The notes below the pieces were generated by a model. The model searched no databases and was not told where the DNA came from. It saw only the letters and a program-made list of their open reading frames with translations. A DNA stretch of 64,000 bases, from the NCBI RefSeq assembly GCF_008728515.1, contig NC_044981.1, forward strand, positions 116,902,385-116,966,384, read 5' to 3'. Shown here piece after piece: positions 1 through 12,200 of the stretch; the first letter of the stretch is position 1; each line of letters begins with the position of its first letter. The position numbers and the translations under genes are program-made. This stretch comes from Papio anubis. Its lineage: Eukaryota > Chordata > Mammalia > Primates > Cercopithecidae.

Positions 1-426
1 CATTTATCCCTCTGGAACTAAAACACCCAGGCCAGGGGAGCTTGAAGTTGTGGGAATAGGAAGCAAAAATTTTGCTAGTGTGTCACTAGGGGTAATGGTG
101 GATAGTGCCATACCTATCTTCACCCCTTGATTCCTGGATCCATGAATCCTGGCTATGGAAGAAAGAGTACCATATTCCTGGTGTTGATTTGGAGCAATTG
201 TGATCTGCTGGAGAACATTGCTCCAGTCTTGCAAAGTGTTATCATCTAGTTGGTACTGTAAAAGGCCATTTCACCATTTTATCAAGACATTTGCCTCAAG
301 ATGATGGAGAACACGATAAGATAAGTTAATTCAATGAGCATGAGCTCATTGCTGCACTCCTTTCTCTATGAGGTGAGTTTCTTGGTCAGAAGCAATGCTG
401 TGTGAGATACCATGACCATGGATAAG
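1..426 (-). mobile_element. ERVL-class pol fragment, antisense (left part)
   Basis: Read on the minus strand this is the distal pol region of an ERVL-class endogenous retrovirus, running past the left window edge. About 110 bases (1-125) are the reverse complement of the block at 430-545, so the same pol segment is present in both orientations. The end at 426 joins logically to 1746-1750: ATAAG occurs at 422-426 and 1746-1750, and the consensus as I recall it runs through this point once. The frames are broken by stops and no protein is expected. The ERVL assignment rests on recall of the consensus. Confidence 0.7.
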
Positions 427-1310
427 AGTGGAAGTGGCACCACTCACCATCACCCTTAGTGATCCACTAGCAAAGTTTTTGCTTCCTGTTCCTGTGACAT
501 TACATTCTGCTGGTCTAGAGATGTTAGTTTCAAAGGGGAAACACTGCCACCAGGAGACACAAGAATGATTTAAACTGGAAGTTAAGATTGCCACCTGGAC
601 ACTTTGGGTTCCTCCTACCTTTAAGTCAACAGGCTAAGTTACAGTGTTGGCTGGGGTGACTGACCCAGACTATCAAGATGAAATCAGTCTACTACTCCAC
701 AACAGAGGTAAGAAAGGTATGCATGGGATACAGGAGATCCATTAGGGCATCTTTTAGTATTACCATGCCCTGTAATTAAGGTCAATGGGAAACTACAGTA
801 GACCAATTCAGGCAGGACTACAAGTGGCCCAGACCCCTCAGGAATGAAAGTTTGGGTCGCCCCACCAGGATAAAAAAACCATGATCTGCTGAGGTGCTTA
901 CTGAAGGCAAAGGGAATACAGAATGAGTAGTAGAAGAAGGTAGTCATCAATACCAGCTATGACCACATGACCAGCTGCAGAAATGAGGACTGTAGCTACC
1001 ATGAGGATTTCCTCCTTCTTTTGTTAAAAACATGTTTGTGCCTGTATACACTTGTATTAAGAAAATATCTTGTTTTATTTCCTTTTCCTTTATCATATGA
1101 CATAAGATTTATTGATTTCATATCAGCATTTAAGTATTGTTAACTTTATGTAACAGTATTTGGGTTAGGGATTGGTATGTTTCCGGTTGTACAAAGGATA
1201 GTTGTATTATGTTAGGTGTAAGTATGACCTTATTGTTGTCTTTTTTTGAATATTATGTATGATCTCAGGAGATGTGTATGGGTTCACGTTGACAAGGGGT
1301 GGACTTGTGA
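427..1310 (+). mobile_element. ERVL-class 3' internal region, sense
   Basis: Plus-strand sequence matching the end of ERVL pol and the following non-coding tail that leads into the LTR. It starts abruptly inside pol at 427, with no 5' LTR. The AT-rich stretch at about 1020-1300 ends in GGGTTCACGTTGACAAGGGG just before the LTR, where this family has its internal/LTR junction. All reading frames are interrupted. It lies inside the antisense ERVL copy (1-426, 1746-3147). Confidence 0.7.
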
Positions 1311-1690
1311 TGGTTAATACTAAGTGTCAACTTGATTGGATTGAAGGATTCAAAGTATTAATCCTGGGTATGTCTATGAGGGTGTTGCCAAAAGAGATTA
1401 ATATTTGAGTCAGTGGGCTGGGGAAGGCAAACCCATCCTTAATCTGGTGGGCACAATCTAATCAGCTGCCAGCAAATATAAAGCAGGCAGAATAATGTGA
1501 AAAGAGTGAGACTGGCCTAGCCTCCCAGCCTATATCTTTCTCCCATACTGGATGCTTCCTGCCCTCAAACATCGGACTCCAAGTTCTTCAGCTGGGAGAC
1601 TCAGACTGGCTCTCCTTGCTTCTCAAGCTTGCAGACAGCCTATTGTGGGACCTTGTGATAGTGTAAGTTAATACTTAATAAACTCCCTTT
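1311..1690 (+). mobile_element. MLT2A-type LTR (ERVL)
   Basis: Begins TGATGGTTAATACTAAGTGT and ends near AATACTTAATAAACTCCC, the characteristic start and the polyadenylation-signal end of MLT2A LTRs (AATAAA at about 1677). It directly follows the sense internal region, so it is that element's 3' LTR. It is about 380 bp long, somewhat shorter than the consensus I recall because of internal deletions. Confidence 0.75.
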
Positions 1691-1745
1691 AGTGTGTGTG
1701 TGTATACACTGATATAAATAAATATAACTAATAGGATATATCTAT
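1691..1745. repeat. GT/TA-rich junction with a reversed LTR tip
   Basis: A (GT)n/TATA stretch follows the LTR, then ACTAATAGGATATATCTATA (1728-1747), which looks like the 3' tip of an MLT2A LTR in the opposite orientation. The antisense ERVL resumes immediately after. This is the right edge of the nested insertion. Confidence 0.45.
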
Positions 1746-3147
1746 ATAAGCATTCTATAAGTCCACAGATGATAGTTTTAACAGAATATTGCATGCAAAG
1801 AAGACAAATGCATACCTTTAGTAAGTGTCTATTAGGTCTAATGTAATCAACCTGCCATGCCACAATGTGCTTGGCTAATCACCCCAGGGAACAACGCCGT
1901 ATCAGTGGCTCAGTGTTGGCCTCCAGGGCTGGCAGATTGGGCACCAGCAGTAGCCATGACCAGGCTGGCCTTTGTGAGTGGAAGTGTATGTTACTGATCC
2001 TATGCTAACTTCCATTCCTGCCACCATGACCACTTTGTTCATGAATCTGTTGGACAATTACAGGATGACTGGGGAAAAAGACTGATTGGCATCTAAAGAC
2101 TGGGTCATCCTATCTACTTGTTTTTTACAATTCTCTACTGACGTCATCCTTTGGTGAGTATTCACATGGGACACAAATATCTTTATGTCCTTTGCCCATT
2201 TAAAAATGCCTATCCACATACCTCTTCATCATATTTCTTTTGTCACTGGTTTTTCACCATGTTTCTTCCAAGTCCTTGACCATCCAGCCAAGCCGCTGAC
2301 TACAGCCCATGAATTGATATATAATCACACATCTGTCCCTTTCTCCTTCCACACAAGGTGCACGACCAGGGGCAGTGCCCAAAGTTTACCCCTCTAAAAA
2401 GATACTCCTTCACCTCTGGACTTTCAGAGACATCTTAGAAAGGGGCTGTAGAGCTGCAGCTAGCTGTCTACTGTCAGTAGTACCCACATATTGTTCAGAA
2501 CTATCTATTAACCAGGCCTGAGTCTTCTCTTCCCATCAACTGATCATAGCAAACTTCCCATGAGGTTACAGCTACAGGCTGAGAAGAGGAGCCATTGTAG
2601 CAACAGCAGAAACCACGGACATTTGTGCCAGCCACTTCTTCATGGACCTTACTTGTGCCTTCAGGACCTGCCTGGGTTTGATCATGTATATACCACTTAC
2701 ATTGATGATGAAGTGCTGCTGTGCATGCCCAACTTTATGTCTTGGTGGATCAGATAACATCCAGTTCATAATAGGGATCTTGGGTCACATGGTAACTTGG
2801 TGGCCTATGGTCAAGCTTTCAGCTTCTAATAAGACTCAGTGGCAGACCAAGAGCTGTCTCTCAAAAAGAAAGTAGTTATTTGTGGATGACGGCAGGGCAG
2901 TGCTCCAAAATCCTAAAGGCCTCTGTTGCAAATCACCTATGGAAGCCTGCCAAAGGCTGCAAACATTATCCCTATCTGCCACTGACACCTCAAGTACACT
3001 TGGAGCTGCTAGGTCATATGGCCCAAGTGGCAGAGCAGCTTGCACAGCACCCCAGACCTGTTGCAGAGCCTTCTCCTGATCTGGACCCTACTCAAAACTA
3101 GCAACTTTTTGAGTTATTTGGTAAATGAGCTAGAATTTACCAAATGG
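1746..3147 (-). mobile_element. ERVL-class pol (RT connection/RNase H to integrase), antisense
   Basis: Continuation of the antisense ERVL pol. On the minus strand the short open stretch at 2836-3045 is the region after the reverse transcriptase core; the same protein segment occurs, in sense orientation and differently mutated, at about 17935-18405. Stops and frameshifts break the frame throughout (open pieces of 60-70 codons only). The right end abuts a MaLR LTR at about 3157. This is an old, dead copy. Confidence 0.7.
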
Positions 3148-3156
3148 CATTTCACC

Positions 3157-4035
3157 CCTGTGGTTTGGATGTGTCCCCTCTAAAATTCAGGAATGCCAAT
3201 TAGGTAGTATTAACCCTTTTCCTGTTTAGAATTTTTAAAATGCAGCTCATGGCCAGCACTCATTTAATTTTATATAAACATGCTCTTTGAGGCTGCAGCA
3301 AAACTGACTGATTTTCCAATGTGAAAATAAAATATAAAAACTGTTCTTGGCTGGTGTTATTTCTAAACAGAAGTAACATCAGACTTGACTTGATCGTCAG
3401 AATCATCTATTTCAGAAAAATTAGATTCATCAAATGAATCCTTGGCCAACAACTGTTCAGAATGATGTTAACATCACATGTAGAAATGCTACATTTTCTA
3501 GGATTTGACATTTTCAGTGAATGAAAATAACTGTATTTTATAAATGAAAATACCACTACTAAATGTAGAATGCTATAAATAGAATGATGTCTTTTGTTTC
3601 CAAAGTCGATATACTAGAGCAATGCGAAAATAATAATAAGAGTGAGATATTTCATAGCAAAGTTATCTCAGGGTATATGCTACAGCTGCTAGCACCACTG
3701 GTGAGTATTCTCAGAGCAAACAGGAAAAGGGTTAAGAAGTGGGGCCTTTAAGAGGTGATTTAAGTCATGAGAGCTGCTTCCTCATGAGTGGGATTAAGAT
3801 CTTAAAAAAAAAAAAAAGGCTTTGTTTAGCATTTGACTCACTTAACTCCACCATCTAAAGACACAGCATTTCTCCTTTCTGAAGGATACACCATTCACCA
3901 GACAACCAAATCTGCCTATTTAACCTTGATCTTGGACTTCCTAGCCTTCAGTACTGTGAGAAAGTAAATTTATTTTCTGCATAAATTACCTAGTCTGTGG
4001 TATTTTGTTTTAGCAGCACAAAATGGGCTAAGACA
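3157..4035 (+). mobile_element. MaLR LTR (MST/MLT1 type), split by MER75
   Basis: Starts TGTGGTTTGGATGTGTCCCC and ends GGGCTAAGACA, with the family landmarks GTGGGGCCTTTAAGAGGTGA (from about 3739), ACTGTGAGAAAGTAAATTTA (from about 3953) and GTCTGTGGTATTTTGTTTTA (from about 3993). The LTR is interrupted at 3210-3735 by a DNA transposon; removing it restores a continuous LTR of about 350 bp. The internal region follows directly at 4036. Confidence 0.7.
3214..3731 (-). mobile_element. MER75 piggyBac-type nonautonomous transposon
   Basis: A 518-bp element with 14-bp perfect terminal inverted repeats, CCCTTTTCCTGTTT at 3214-3227 and AAACAGGAAAAGGG at 3718-3731, flanked on both sides by TTAA (3210-3213 and 3732-3735), the exact piggyBac target. 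On the minus strand a 34-codon open stretch (3363-3467) contains LLAKDSFDESNFSEIDDSD, an acidic segment resembling my recollection of the start of the domesticated transposase PGBD4. The element is therefore an internal deletion derivative that kept a piece of the transposase N-terminus. It sits in a MaLR LTR and is younger than it. Confidence 0.85.
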
Positions 4036-4860
4036 GAAATTGGTACTGATAAATGGGGGTGTTGCTATAACAAATACCTGAAAATGTACAAGTGGCTTTG
4101 AAATTAGGTAATAGGCAGAGGCTGATAGAGTTCGTAGGAGCAGGCTAGCAAAAGCCTATATTGCCATGAGTGCGGCGAAAGGGTGATTCTGGTGAAGGCT
4201 TAAAAGAAAAGGAGAGCTACAGAGAGGGCCTGATTCTTCTTATAGATTACTTAAGTGGCTGCGAGCAGAATGTTGGTAGAAATAGACAGTGAAGACTACT
4301 CTGTCATTTCAGATGGAAATGAAGAACAAGGTATTGGAAACTGGAGGAAAGGCCATCCTTGTAATAAAGTGGCAAAGACTTGGTTGAGTTGTGTCTGTAT
4401 CTTAGGACTCTGTGGAAGTTAGAACTTAAGAGTAATGAACTAGAACATTTGATGGAAAAAAATTGCTAAGCAGAAAAGTGTTCAGGGTGCTGCATGGCTT
4501 CTCTTAACTGCTTATAGTAAAGTGCAAGGAGACAGAAACAATTTGAAGATGGAAATATATAAATAAAATCCAAAAACAAAACAAACTATAAAGATTTAGC
4601 AACTTTTAGGCTGCCCATGCAAAAAATATAAAGTCATGTTTAGGAGAGAAAACAATGAGTATGTCCAAGAGATCATTTGGTAATATTCATATGGATAGAG
4701 GGAAGCCAGGAGGTATTCATCAAGACAATGGTAGAATGACTCTGAAGGCATTTCAGAGATCTAGGCTGCCACATCCATCATAGGTCCAGAGCACCAAAGT
4801 CTTGAGGTCATAATAGTTTTGAAAGAGAGGCCCAGGGCTCTTGTGGGATGTTGAGGAAAA
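4036..4860 (+). mobile_element. MaLR internal region (MST-int, gag-like), truncated
   Basis: Starts GAAATTGGTACTGATAAATG right after the LTR, the usual start of MaLR internal sequence. It continues with the gag-like region; homologous sequence in the opposite orientation lies at about 56000-56500. Many frame breaks; no intact ORF. There is no downstream LTR; the element stops where antisense L1M begins at about 4860. Confidence 0.65.
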
Positions 4861-6576
4861 GTCTTCATCTCTCCTTCATGTTTGAAGTTTGTTCTTGCTA
4901 AGTACAGTATTCTTGGCTGACAGATTTTTTTTTAATGTCAATTTTACTCTCTCCTGGCCTTCAAGGTTTCTGCTGAGAAATCCACTGAAAGCTGTACTAG
5001 GGCTCCTTTGAATGCGATTTTTTTTTTATTTTCCTTTTGCTGCTTTGAGTATCCTTTCTTGGTCTTTGATTTTTTTGAGTTTGATTATGATGTACTTTGG
5101 GAAATCTCTCTTTGGGTTACATTTGATGGGTGATCTCTGAGTTTCCTGTACCTGGATGCTACCATCTTTCTTCAGATTTGGGAAGTTCTTAGCCATTGTT
5201 TCCTTAAGTATACTTTCTAGGCCTTTTTTTCTCTCATCCCTTTTAGGAACTCATAGTATACAGAAGTTAATTCACTTGAAGTTGTCCCATAATTCTCATA
5301 GGTCTTCTTCACTCTTTTAAAATTATTTTTACTTTTTTCTCATCTGATTGGGTAATTTCATGTTATGTCTTAACTCACTGAATTTTTCCTGTTTTATCAA
5401 CTCTGCTGTTGAAGCTTTCCAATGAGTTTTTTGAATTTCAGTTATTCTTTATTTCTACTAGTTTTTAAAAATTGTTTTTATTTCTTTATCAAGTTTCTAA
5501 TTTTGTTTCTGGTTTTCCAACTTTCATTTAGTTTCTATCTGTATCTTTTTGTGATTCCCTGAACATTTAAAAGAGTATTCTGAATTTTTTTTTATCAGAC
5601 ACCTTCTAGATCTTTTGTTTTGGGGGGCTCATTACTGGAGCATTGCTGGTTTCTTTTGGTGGTTTCAGATTTCCCTGAGTTTTTACAATCCTTGCTTCTT
5701 TATGTTGGTGCTTTCACATTTGATGGGGTAGCCACCTCTTCCACTTTTTGTAGGTGTTCTTTGGTGTTATTATACATTTACTACTTAATATTAGAATGTA
5801 ATCACTGGTTCACTATTGCTTTCTGGCCTGGAGAAGACATATACTGAGCACTGGAATTTAAACTCTGCACTGAAATTTCAGCACTGCCCTACCATTGTTT
5901 CCCAGTTTGGGGAAGACTTAAGGAAGCATTCGACCTATTCACTGACTTTTTAGTTGTTTCAGCTCATCAGAAGGTTTCATACAAATGCCAGGACATTGTG
6001 AGAAATCCAGTCAGGGATTTGGGCCTTGTCGAGGATTGTGCCCCTGCCACACTATGGTGCCAATCAGTCTCCTCAGTGTGGCATCCCTACTGACCAGAGC
6101 ACATAGCAGCCACCAAGATCCAAATACCAGTTGCTGTAATCAGCACCCTTGCTTTTTGTCCTCAATCCACTCCAGAAGGTTCAGCCCAATTGTCACTACC
6201 AGTAGTTCCCATGGGACAAGATCAGAGTGGACTTCCCATGGAGATTCTCAGACTAACGGGAAGATCAAATGCCAACCTCCAGTTCTGTCCTCCAACTTCC
6301 AATAAAGTGGGTCTGTAAAAATTCTCTTTAAGAGGCATTATGACAGCTTAAGAGGAGATAGTGGAGCAGTCTGAAATAATTGTTCCTCTTATTGGTTTTG
6401 TTTTTCTTGATTCTGTGGGACCAGGGGATTTCTCTATTTCTTTCCTGAGTTCTGCAAATTCCGGGTGGTATTCTGATGTTTGAATAATTTCTAATTGCAT
6501 TTGTGTGTATTGGGGTGGGGGAAGCGATGCTGGGGGATCTTCTATTTTGCCTTCCTGCTGACATAACTCTCCTATA
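4861..6576 (-). mobile_element. L1M 5' region (ORF1 and 5'UTR), antisense
   Basis: On the minus strand this is the 5' part of an old L1M. The right end near 6540-6576 is the complement of the L1M 5' start (a GGAGAG..GTCAGCAGGAAGGCAAAATAG-like sequence), and towards the left comes 5'UTR and then ORF1 coiled-coil sequence. The plus strand shows landmarks such as TCTCCTGGCCTTCAAGGTTT (from about 4951). The 3' part of the element is missing to the left. No functional ORF. Confidence 0.6.
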
Positions 6577-7439
6577 ATCTAGGTAATTATTTTGAAACCT
6601 TAATAGCCATTTATTACTTAGATGTTTAAATATTCGATTACTAGGGCAATGGCTGAGTAGCTTTGTAGGACCAACTGTCTGACAGATAACAACTGTAAAA
6701 TTAGTACCAAACATTTAAAAAAAAAATACTATTTGAAGATACTATAGAGGGTCTTAAAGCAGGCATCAAGTGGAGAGAGGTCTACCCTTTAAAAATGCAC
6801 ACAAGTGAAATTTGCATGAATCACAGAAAGCCATAGCCTTACTGGCTTAAGGTGTAAAAACAGAGTCGAGTCTAGCAAAGGGGCCAGAAAGTTAAGGAGG
6901 AAATCTTGTAAGAGAAGGGACTAGGAAGAATGTGAGCACCAAAATCTATGTATAAAATTTGCCTAAATACTTGACTACCAAACTATGTATGTGCAGGTGA
7001 GAGCCCATTGAGCCAAGCAAAAACAAACAGCAGCTAGAAACAGAAAAAAAAATCAGTAGAGATTTTAGCTACATTCCACAGAAGAAAAAATGGACATTGG
7101 AGTTTGATTCAGTGAAGTAAATTGCCCACTAGAACAAAAATCACTTTTCAAAGGAACAAAATGGAATCCAGAGTCATCTTTACAGTTCATAATTCATAAT
7201 ATTGAGTATCTTATAAAATCCACCAGATTTGTGAATAAACAAGAAAAAGTGACCCATGCTCATGAATAAGAGTAGTTAATAGGATATAAACCCAAGGTAA
7301 TTCAGATGTTATAAATAGCAGACAAAGACTTTGCAATAGCTTAACATAAATATACATTCACATTGCTTTTCCATTTGTATGTATCTGCATGTGAGTATAT
7401 GAAACAACCATAACTGCAATGAAAAATCACTGAATAGTA
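6577..7439 (+). mobile_element. L1M 5'UTR/early ORF1-like sequence, sense (weak)
   Basis: AT-rich, highly diverged. From about 6750 it resembles L1M 5'UTR sequence leading into ORF1, which continues at 7916 after an LTR insertion. The stretch 6577-6750 is not recognised. No gene seen. Confidence 0.4.
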
Positions 7440-7915
7440 TTAATATTATGGTATGGTGTTGTATGAATGCTCTTGACTTCCAGTGATTCCTTTTTCCTAG
7501 TATTCATGCTTTTATGTAATCCCTTTCCCTTGAGTGTAGACTGGATCAAGTGACTTGCTTCTCACCGATAGAAGATGACTAGTGGTTGTATATCATTTGA
7601 TGATTGGGTTCCAAAACATTGTGGCTTTGATCTTGCTATTAGAATATCTTTCTTGCTTGCCAGTGAGGAATTGGATCTTGCCAAAAAGTGTGGCGTGAGC
7701 TTAGAAGTCAATGCTTTCTCAGCTGAGTCTTCAGTTGAGATCATAGACTTTGGGTTGACTTCTTGATTTCAGTCCTGTGAGAGAACATCAAGCAGAGGAC
7801 CCAGATAAACTCTGTCTGAATTCCTCACCCACAGAAACAGTGAGATAATAAATGTACATTGCTTTAAGCTGGAAATTTTTAGGGTAATTTTTTCCACAAT
7901 AATAAATAAATACTA
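7440..7915 (+). mobile_element. MLT1-type MaLR LTR
   Basis: Contains landmark segments of MLT1 LTRs in order: CAGTGATTCCTTTTTCCTAG (7481-7500), CAAGTGACTTGCTTCTCACC (7547-7566) and ACAGTGAGATAATAAATGTA (7838-7857), with an AATAAA signal inside the last. Both strands show 60-codon open frames by chance. It splits L1M ORF1. Confidence 0.6.
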
Positions 7916-8841
7916 GTGGGAATAATAACCAACTAAAGATGGTAGAACAATAAGTCAATAAACTTAAAGAAAGATTGTTGATATTATCCCTATATGAAGA
8001 ACAGAAAAAAGATTGAAGAAAATTAAACAGAGCTTCAGAGATATATGGAATAATATCAAGGAGTCTTATATACATATAATGTTAATTCCAAAAGGGGAAG
8101 ACTGAGAGAGTGGAGCAGAAAAAAGGATATGGAAAACTAGTACCTGAGAACCTCCCTCTGAATTTTAAAGACATCAGTTTTAGCATTCAAGGGGTTCAAA
8201 TGAGTCCCAAGCAGGATTAATTTAATAAAAACTGAAACTGAGCACTTCATAGTTAAACTGCTCAATCTAAAGATAAGACAAAATTTTGAAAGCATCCAAA
8301 GCAACATATTATATACATAAGCAAAAAGTTATTAATGATGGATTATTTTTCATTAGAAAATTTAAATAAAAATAAATTGTTTGATAGGACACTAAAACGC
8401 TATTTTTAAAGATTTGAACAAAGACTATTGTTCATCTATAATTGTGTCTAGCAAACTATTCTTCAAAATGAAGGTAAAATAAAGACATATGGAGAAAACA
8501 CTGACTAAAATTATTGTTAATACACATATACGATAAGAAATGCTGAAGTTAGTTCCTCAGAATGAAAATAAATGATACAAAATGTTAATTTAGAACTACA
8601 GAAATGAATGAAGATCACCTAAAATGATAAGTATGTTGGCAAATGTAAGTGACTATATAATTTATTCTTCTCTTAATTACTTTAATGACATAATATGTAA
8701 AGCAAACCTTTTATGCATAGGGTTTATAATGTATTTAAATGTAATATTTATGACAACAATTAAACAAATAATAGGGGTAAGTTGGTAACTGGAGCAGTGA
8801 TATTCCAATGCTGCCAAATAGAACAATAAAAGATTGTGATA
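7916..8841 (+). mobile_element. L1M ORF1 region, sense
   Basis: Diverged L1M ORF1: the segment around 8000-8240 corresponds to the conserved ORF1 core, and 8459-8490 (CTTCAAAATGAAGGTAAAAT from about 8461) to its C-terminal part. The frame is destroyed by stops and indels. It is followed by an ORF1-ORF2 spacer-like stretch to the Alu. Confidence 0.55.
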
Positions 8842-9113
8842 GGCCGGGCACGGTAGCTCACGCCTGTAATCCCAACACTTTGGGAGGCCAAGATGGGTGG
8901 ATCACCTGAGGTCATGAGTTTGAGTCCAGCCTGCCAACATGGTGAAACCCTATCTCTACTCAAAATACAAAAATTAGCTGGGCATGGTAGTGGGCACCTG
9001 TAGCTACTCAGGAGTCTGAGGCAGGAGAATCACTTGCACCCAGGAGGCGGAGGTTGCAGTAAGCTGAAATCACACCATTGCCCTTGAACCTGGGTGACAA
9101 GAGCAAGACGCCA

Positions 9114-9149
<36 letters not shown>
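8842..9149 (+). mobile_element. AluS-type SINE
   Basis: Starts GGCCGGGCACGGTAGCTCAC, has both arms and a 29-base A tail (9121-9149). Imperfect flanking duplication AGATTGTGATA / AGTTGTGATA. Inserted in L1M sequence. Confidence 0.9.
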
Positions 9150-9152
<3 letters not shown>

Positions 9153-9286
9153 GTGATAAGTTGAAAATGCAACCATTTAAAAAATGCAACACAGATATAT
9201 AATTATCTTCACTTGCAGATGATATAATTGTCTACATTGAAAATTCTAAGGGATCCTCAACACAACTAGGAAAAAGAAGTGAATAT
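9150..9286 (+). mobile_element. L1M ORF2 reverse transcriptase fragment
   Basis: From about 9205 it encodes the RT motif C box (ADDII.. after a CTTGCAGATGATATAATTG core at 9213-9231) of an old L1. The same ORF2 continues at about 13310, so the L1 at 9287-13300 was inserted into it. It lies out of order relative to the ORF1 pieces on both sides (7916-8841 and 13491-13864), which implies at least two different L1M copies here. Confidence 0.55.
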
Positions 9287-12200
9287 AGAACAAATTTGTA
9301 GAGACCTACAAAGAGACTTAGACTCCCACACAATAATATGAGAGGCTTTAACCCCCCATTGTCAATATTAGATAAATGAGACAGAAAATTAATAAGGATA
9401 TTCAGGATTTGAACTCAGCCCTGGATCAAGTGGACCTAATAGACATTTACAGAACTCTCTTTTTTTTTTTTTTTTTTTTTTGAGACGGAGTCTCGCTCTG
9501 TCGCCCAGGCTGGAGTGCAGTGGCCGGATCTCAGCTCACTGCAAGCTCTGCCTCCCGGGTTCACGCCATTCTCCGGCCTCAGCCTCCCGAGTAGCTGGGA
9601 CTACAGGCGCCCGCCACCTCGCCCGGCTAGTTTTTTTTGTATTTCTTAATAGAGACGGGGTTTCACCGTGTTAGCCAGGATGGTCTCGATCTCCTGACCT
9701 CGTGATCCGCCCGTCTCGGCCTCCCAAAGTGCTGGGATTACAGGCTTGAGCCACCGCGCCCGGCCATTTACAGAACTCTCTACCCCAAATAAGCAGAATA
9801 TACATTCTTCTCAGTGCCACATGGCACTTATTCTAAAATCGACCACATAATTGGAAGTAAACACACCTCAGGAAATGCAAAAGAACTGAAATCATAACAA
9901 ACGGTCTCTCAATCCACGGTGCAATCAAATTAGAACTCAGGATTAAGAAACTTACTTAAAACCACATAACTACATGAAAATTGAACAACCTGCTCCTGAA
10001 TGACTCGTGGGTAAGTAATAAAATTAAGGCAGAAATAAAGAAGTTCTTTGAAACCAACAAGAACAAAGAGACAATGTACCAGAATCTCTGGGATGCAGCT
10101 AAAGGAGTGTTAAGAGGGAAATTTATATCACTAAATGTCCACATCAGAAAGTTAGAAAGATCTCAAATCAACACCTTAACATCACGATTAAAAGAGCTAG
10201 AGAAGAAAGAGCAAACAAATCCAAAAGCTAGCAGAAGAAAAGAAATAACTAAGATCAGAGCTAGAACAGAAGGAGATAGAAGCCAAAAAATCCCTTTAAA
10301 AAAACAATGAATCCAGGAGCTGGTTTTTTGAAATAATTAACAAAATAGACCACTAGCTAGACTAATAAAGAAGAAAAGTGAGAATAATCAAATAGACACA
10401 ATAAAAAAGATAAAAGGGATGTCACCACTGACCCCTCAGAAATACAAACTATGATCAAAGAACACTATAAACATCTTAATGCAAATAAACTAGAAAACCT
10501 AGAAGAAATGGATCAATTCCTGGACACATATACCCTCCCAAGACTGAACAAGAAACAAGTCAAATCCCTGAATAGATCAATAACAAGTTCTGAAATTAAG
10601 GCAGTAATTAATAGCCTACCAACCATGAAAAGCCCAGGACCAGACAGATACACAGCCAAATTCTACCAGAGGTACAAAGAAGAGCTGGTACCATCCCTTC
10701 TGAAACTGTTAAACTATTCCAAACAGTTGGAAAGGAGCGACTCCTCCCTAGCTCAGTTTATGAGGCCAGCATCATCCTATACCAAAACCTGGCAGATACA
10801 GAACAACAACAAGAAAAAGAAAACTTCAGGGCAACATCTCTGATGGACATCAATGTGAAAATCCTCAGTAAAATACCGGCAAACTGAATCAAGCAGCACA
10901 TCACACAGCTTATCCACCACGATCAAGTCAACTTCATCCCTGGGATGCAAGGCTGGTTCGACATAGGCAAATTAATTAAATGTAATCCATCACAAGAACA
11001 GAATCAATGACAAAAACCATGATTATCCCAATAGATGCCAAAAAGGCCTTTGATAAATTCAACATCTCTTTATATTAAAAATGCTCAATAGGCTAAGTAT
11101 TCATATAACTTGTCTCAAAATAGTAAGATCTATTTATGACAAACCCACAGCCAATATCAGACTGAATGGGCAAAAGCTGGAAGCATTCCCTTTGAAAACT
11201 TGTACAAGAGAAGGATGCCCTGTCTCACCACTCCTATTCAACATAGTATCAGAGGTTCTGGGCAGGGCAATCAGGCAATAGAAAGAAATAAAGCATATTC
11301 AAATAGGAAGAAAGAAAGTCAAATTGCCTCTGTTTGCAGATGATGTGATGATATATTTAGAAAACCCCATCATCTCAGTCCAAAACTCCTTCAACTGATA
11401 AGCAACTACAGCAGTCTCAGGATACAAAATCAAGGTGCAAAAATGACAAGCATTTCTATACACCAACAATACACAAGCAGAGAGTCAAATCATGAATGAA
11501 TTCCCATTCACAATTGCTACAAACAGAATACAATACTTAGAAATACAGTTACCAAGGGATGTGAAGGACCTCTTCAAGGAGAACTACAAACCACTGCTTA
11601 AGAAAATAAGAGAGGACACAAATAAATGGGAAAATATTCCAGCCTCATGAATAGCAAGAATCGGTATCATGAAAATGGACATACTGACCAAAGTAATTTA
11701 TAGATTCAATGTTATTCCCATCAAACTACCATTGACATTTTTCACAGAATTAGAAAAAGCTACTTTAAATTTCATGTGAAACCAAAAAAAGAGCCCGTAT
11801 AGCCAAGATAATCCTAAGCAAAAAGAACAAAGCTGGAGGCATCATGCAATTGGACTTCAAAATACATTACAAGGCTGCAGTAACCAAAGCAGCATGGTAC
11901 TGGTACCAAAACAGACATATAGACCAATGGAACAGAATAGAGACTTCAGAAATAATACAATACCACACATCTACAACCACCTAATCCTCAACAAATCTGA
12001 CAAAAACAAGCAATGGAGAAAGACTTCCCTGTTTAATAAATGATGCTGGGAAAACTGGCTAACCATATGCAGGAAACTGAAATTAGACCCCTTCCTTATA
12101 CCTTATACAAAAAGTAACCCAAGATGAATTAAAGAATTAAATGTAAAACCCCAAACCATAAAAACACTAGAAGAAAACCTAGGCAATGCCATTCAGGACA

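Noticed and set aside
6328..6714. 128-codon minus-strand frame
   Set aside because: It covers an L1M 5'UTR end and adjoining AT-rich sequence; it does not match the ORF1 frame.
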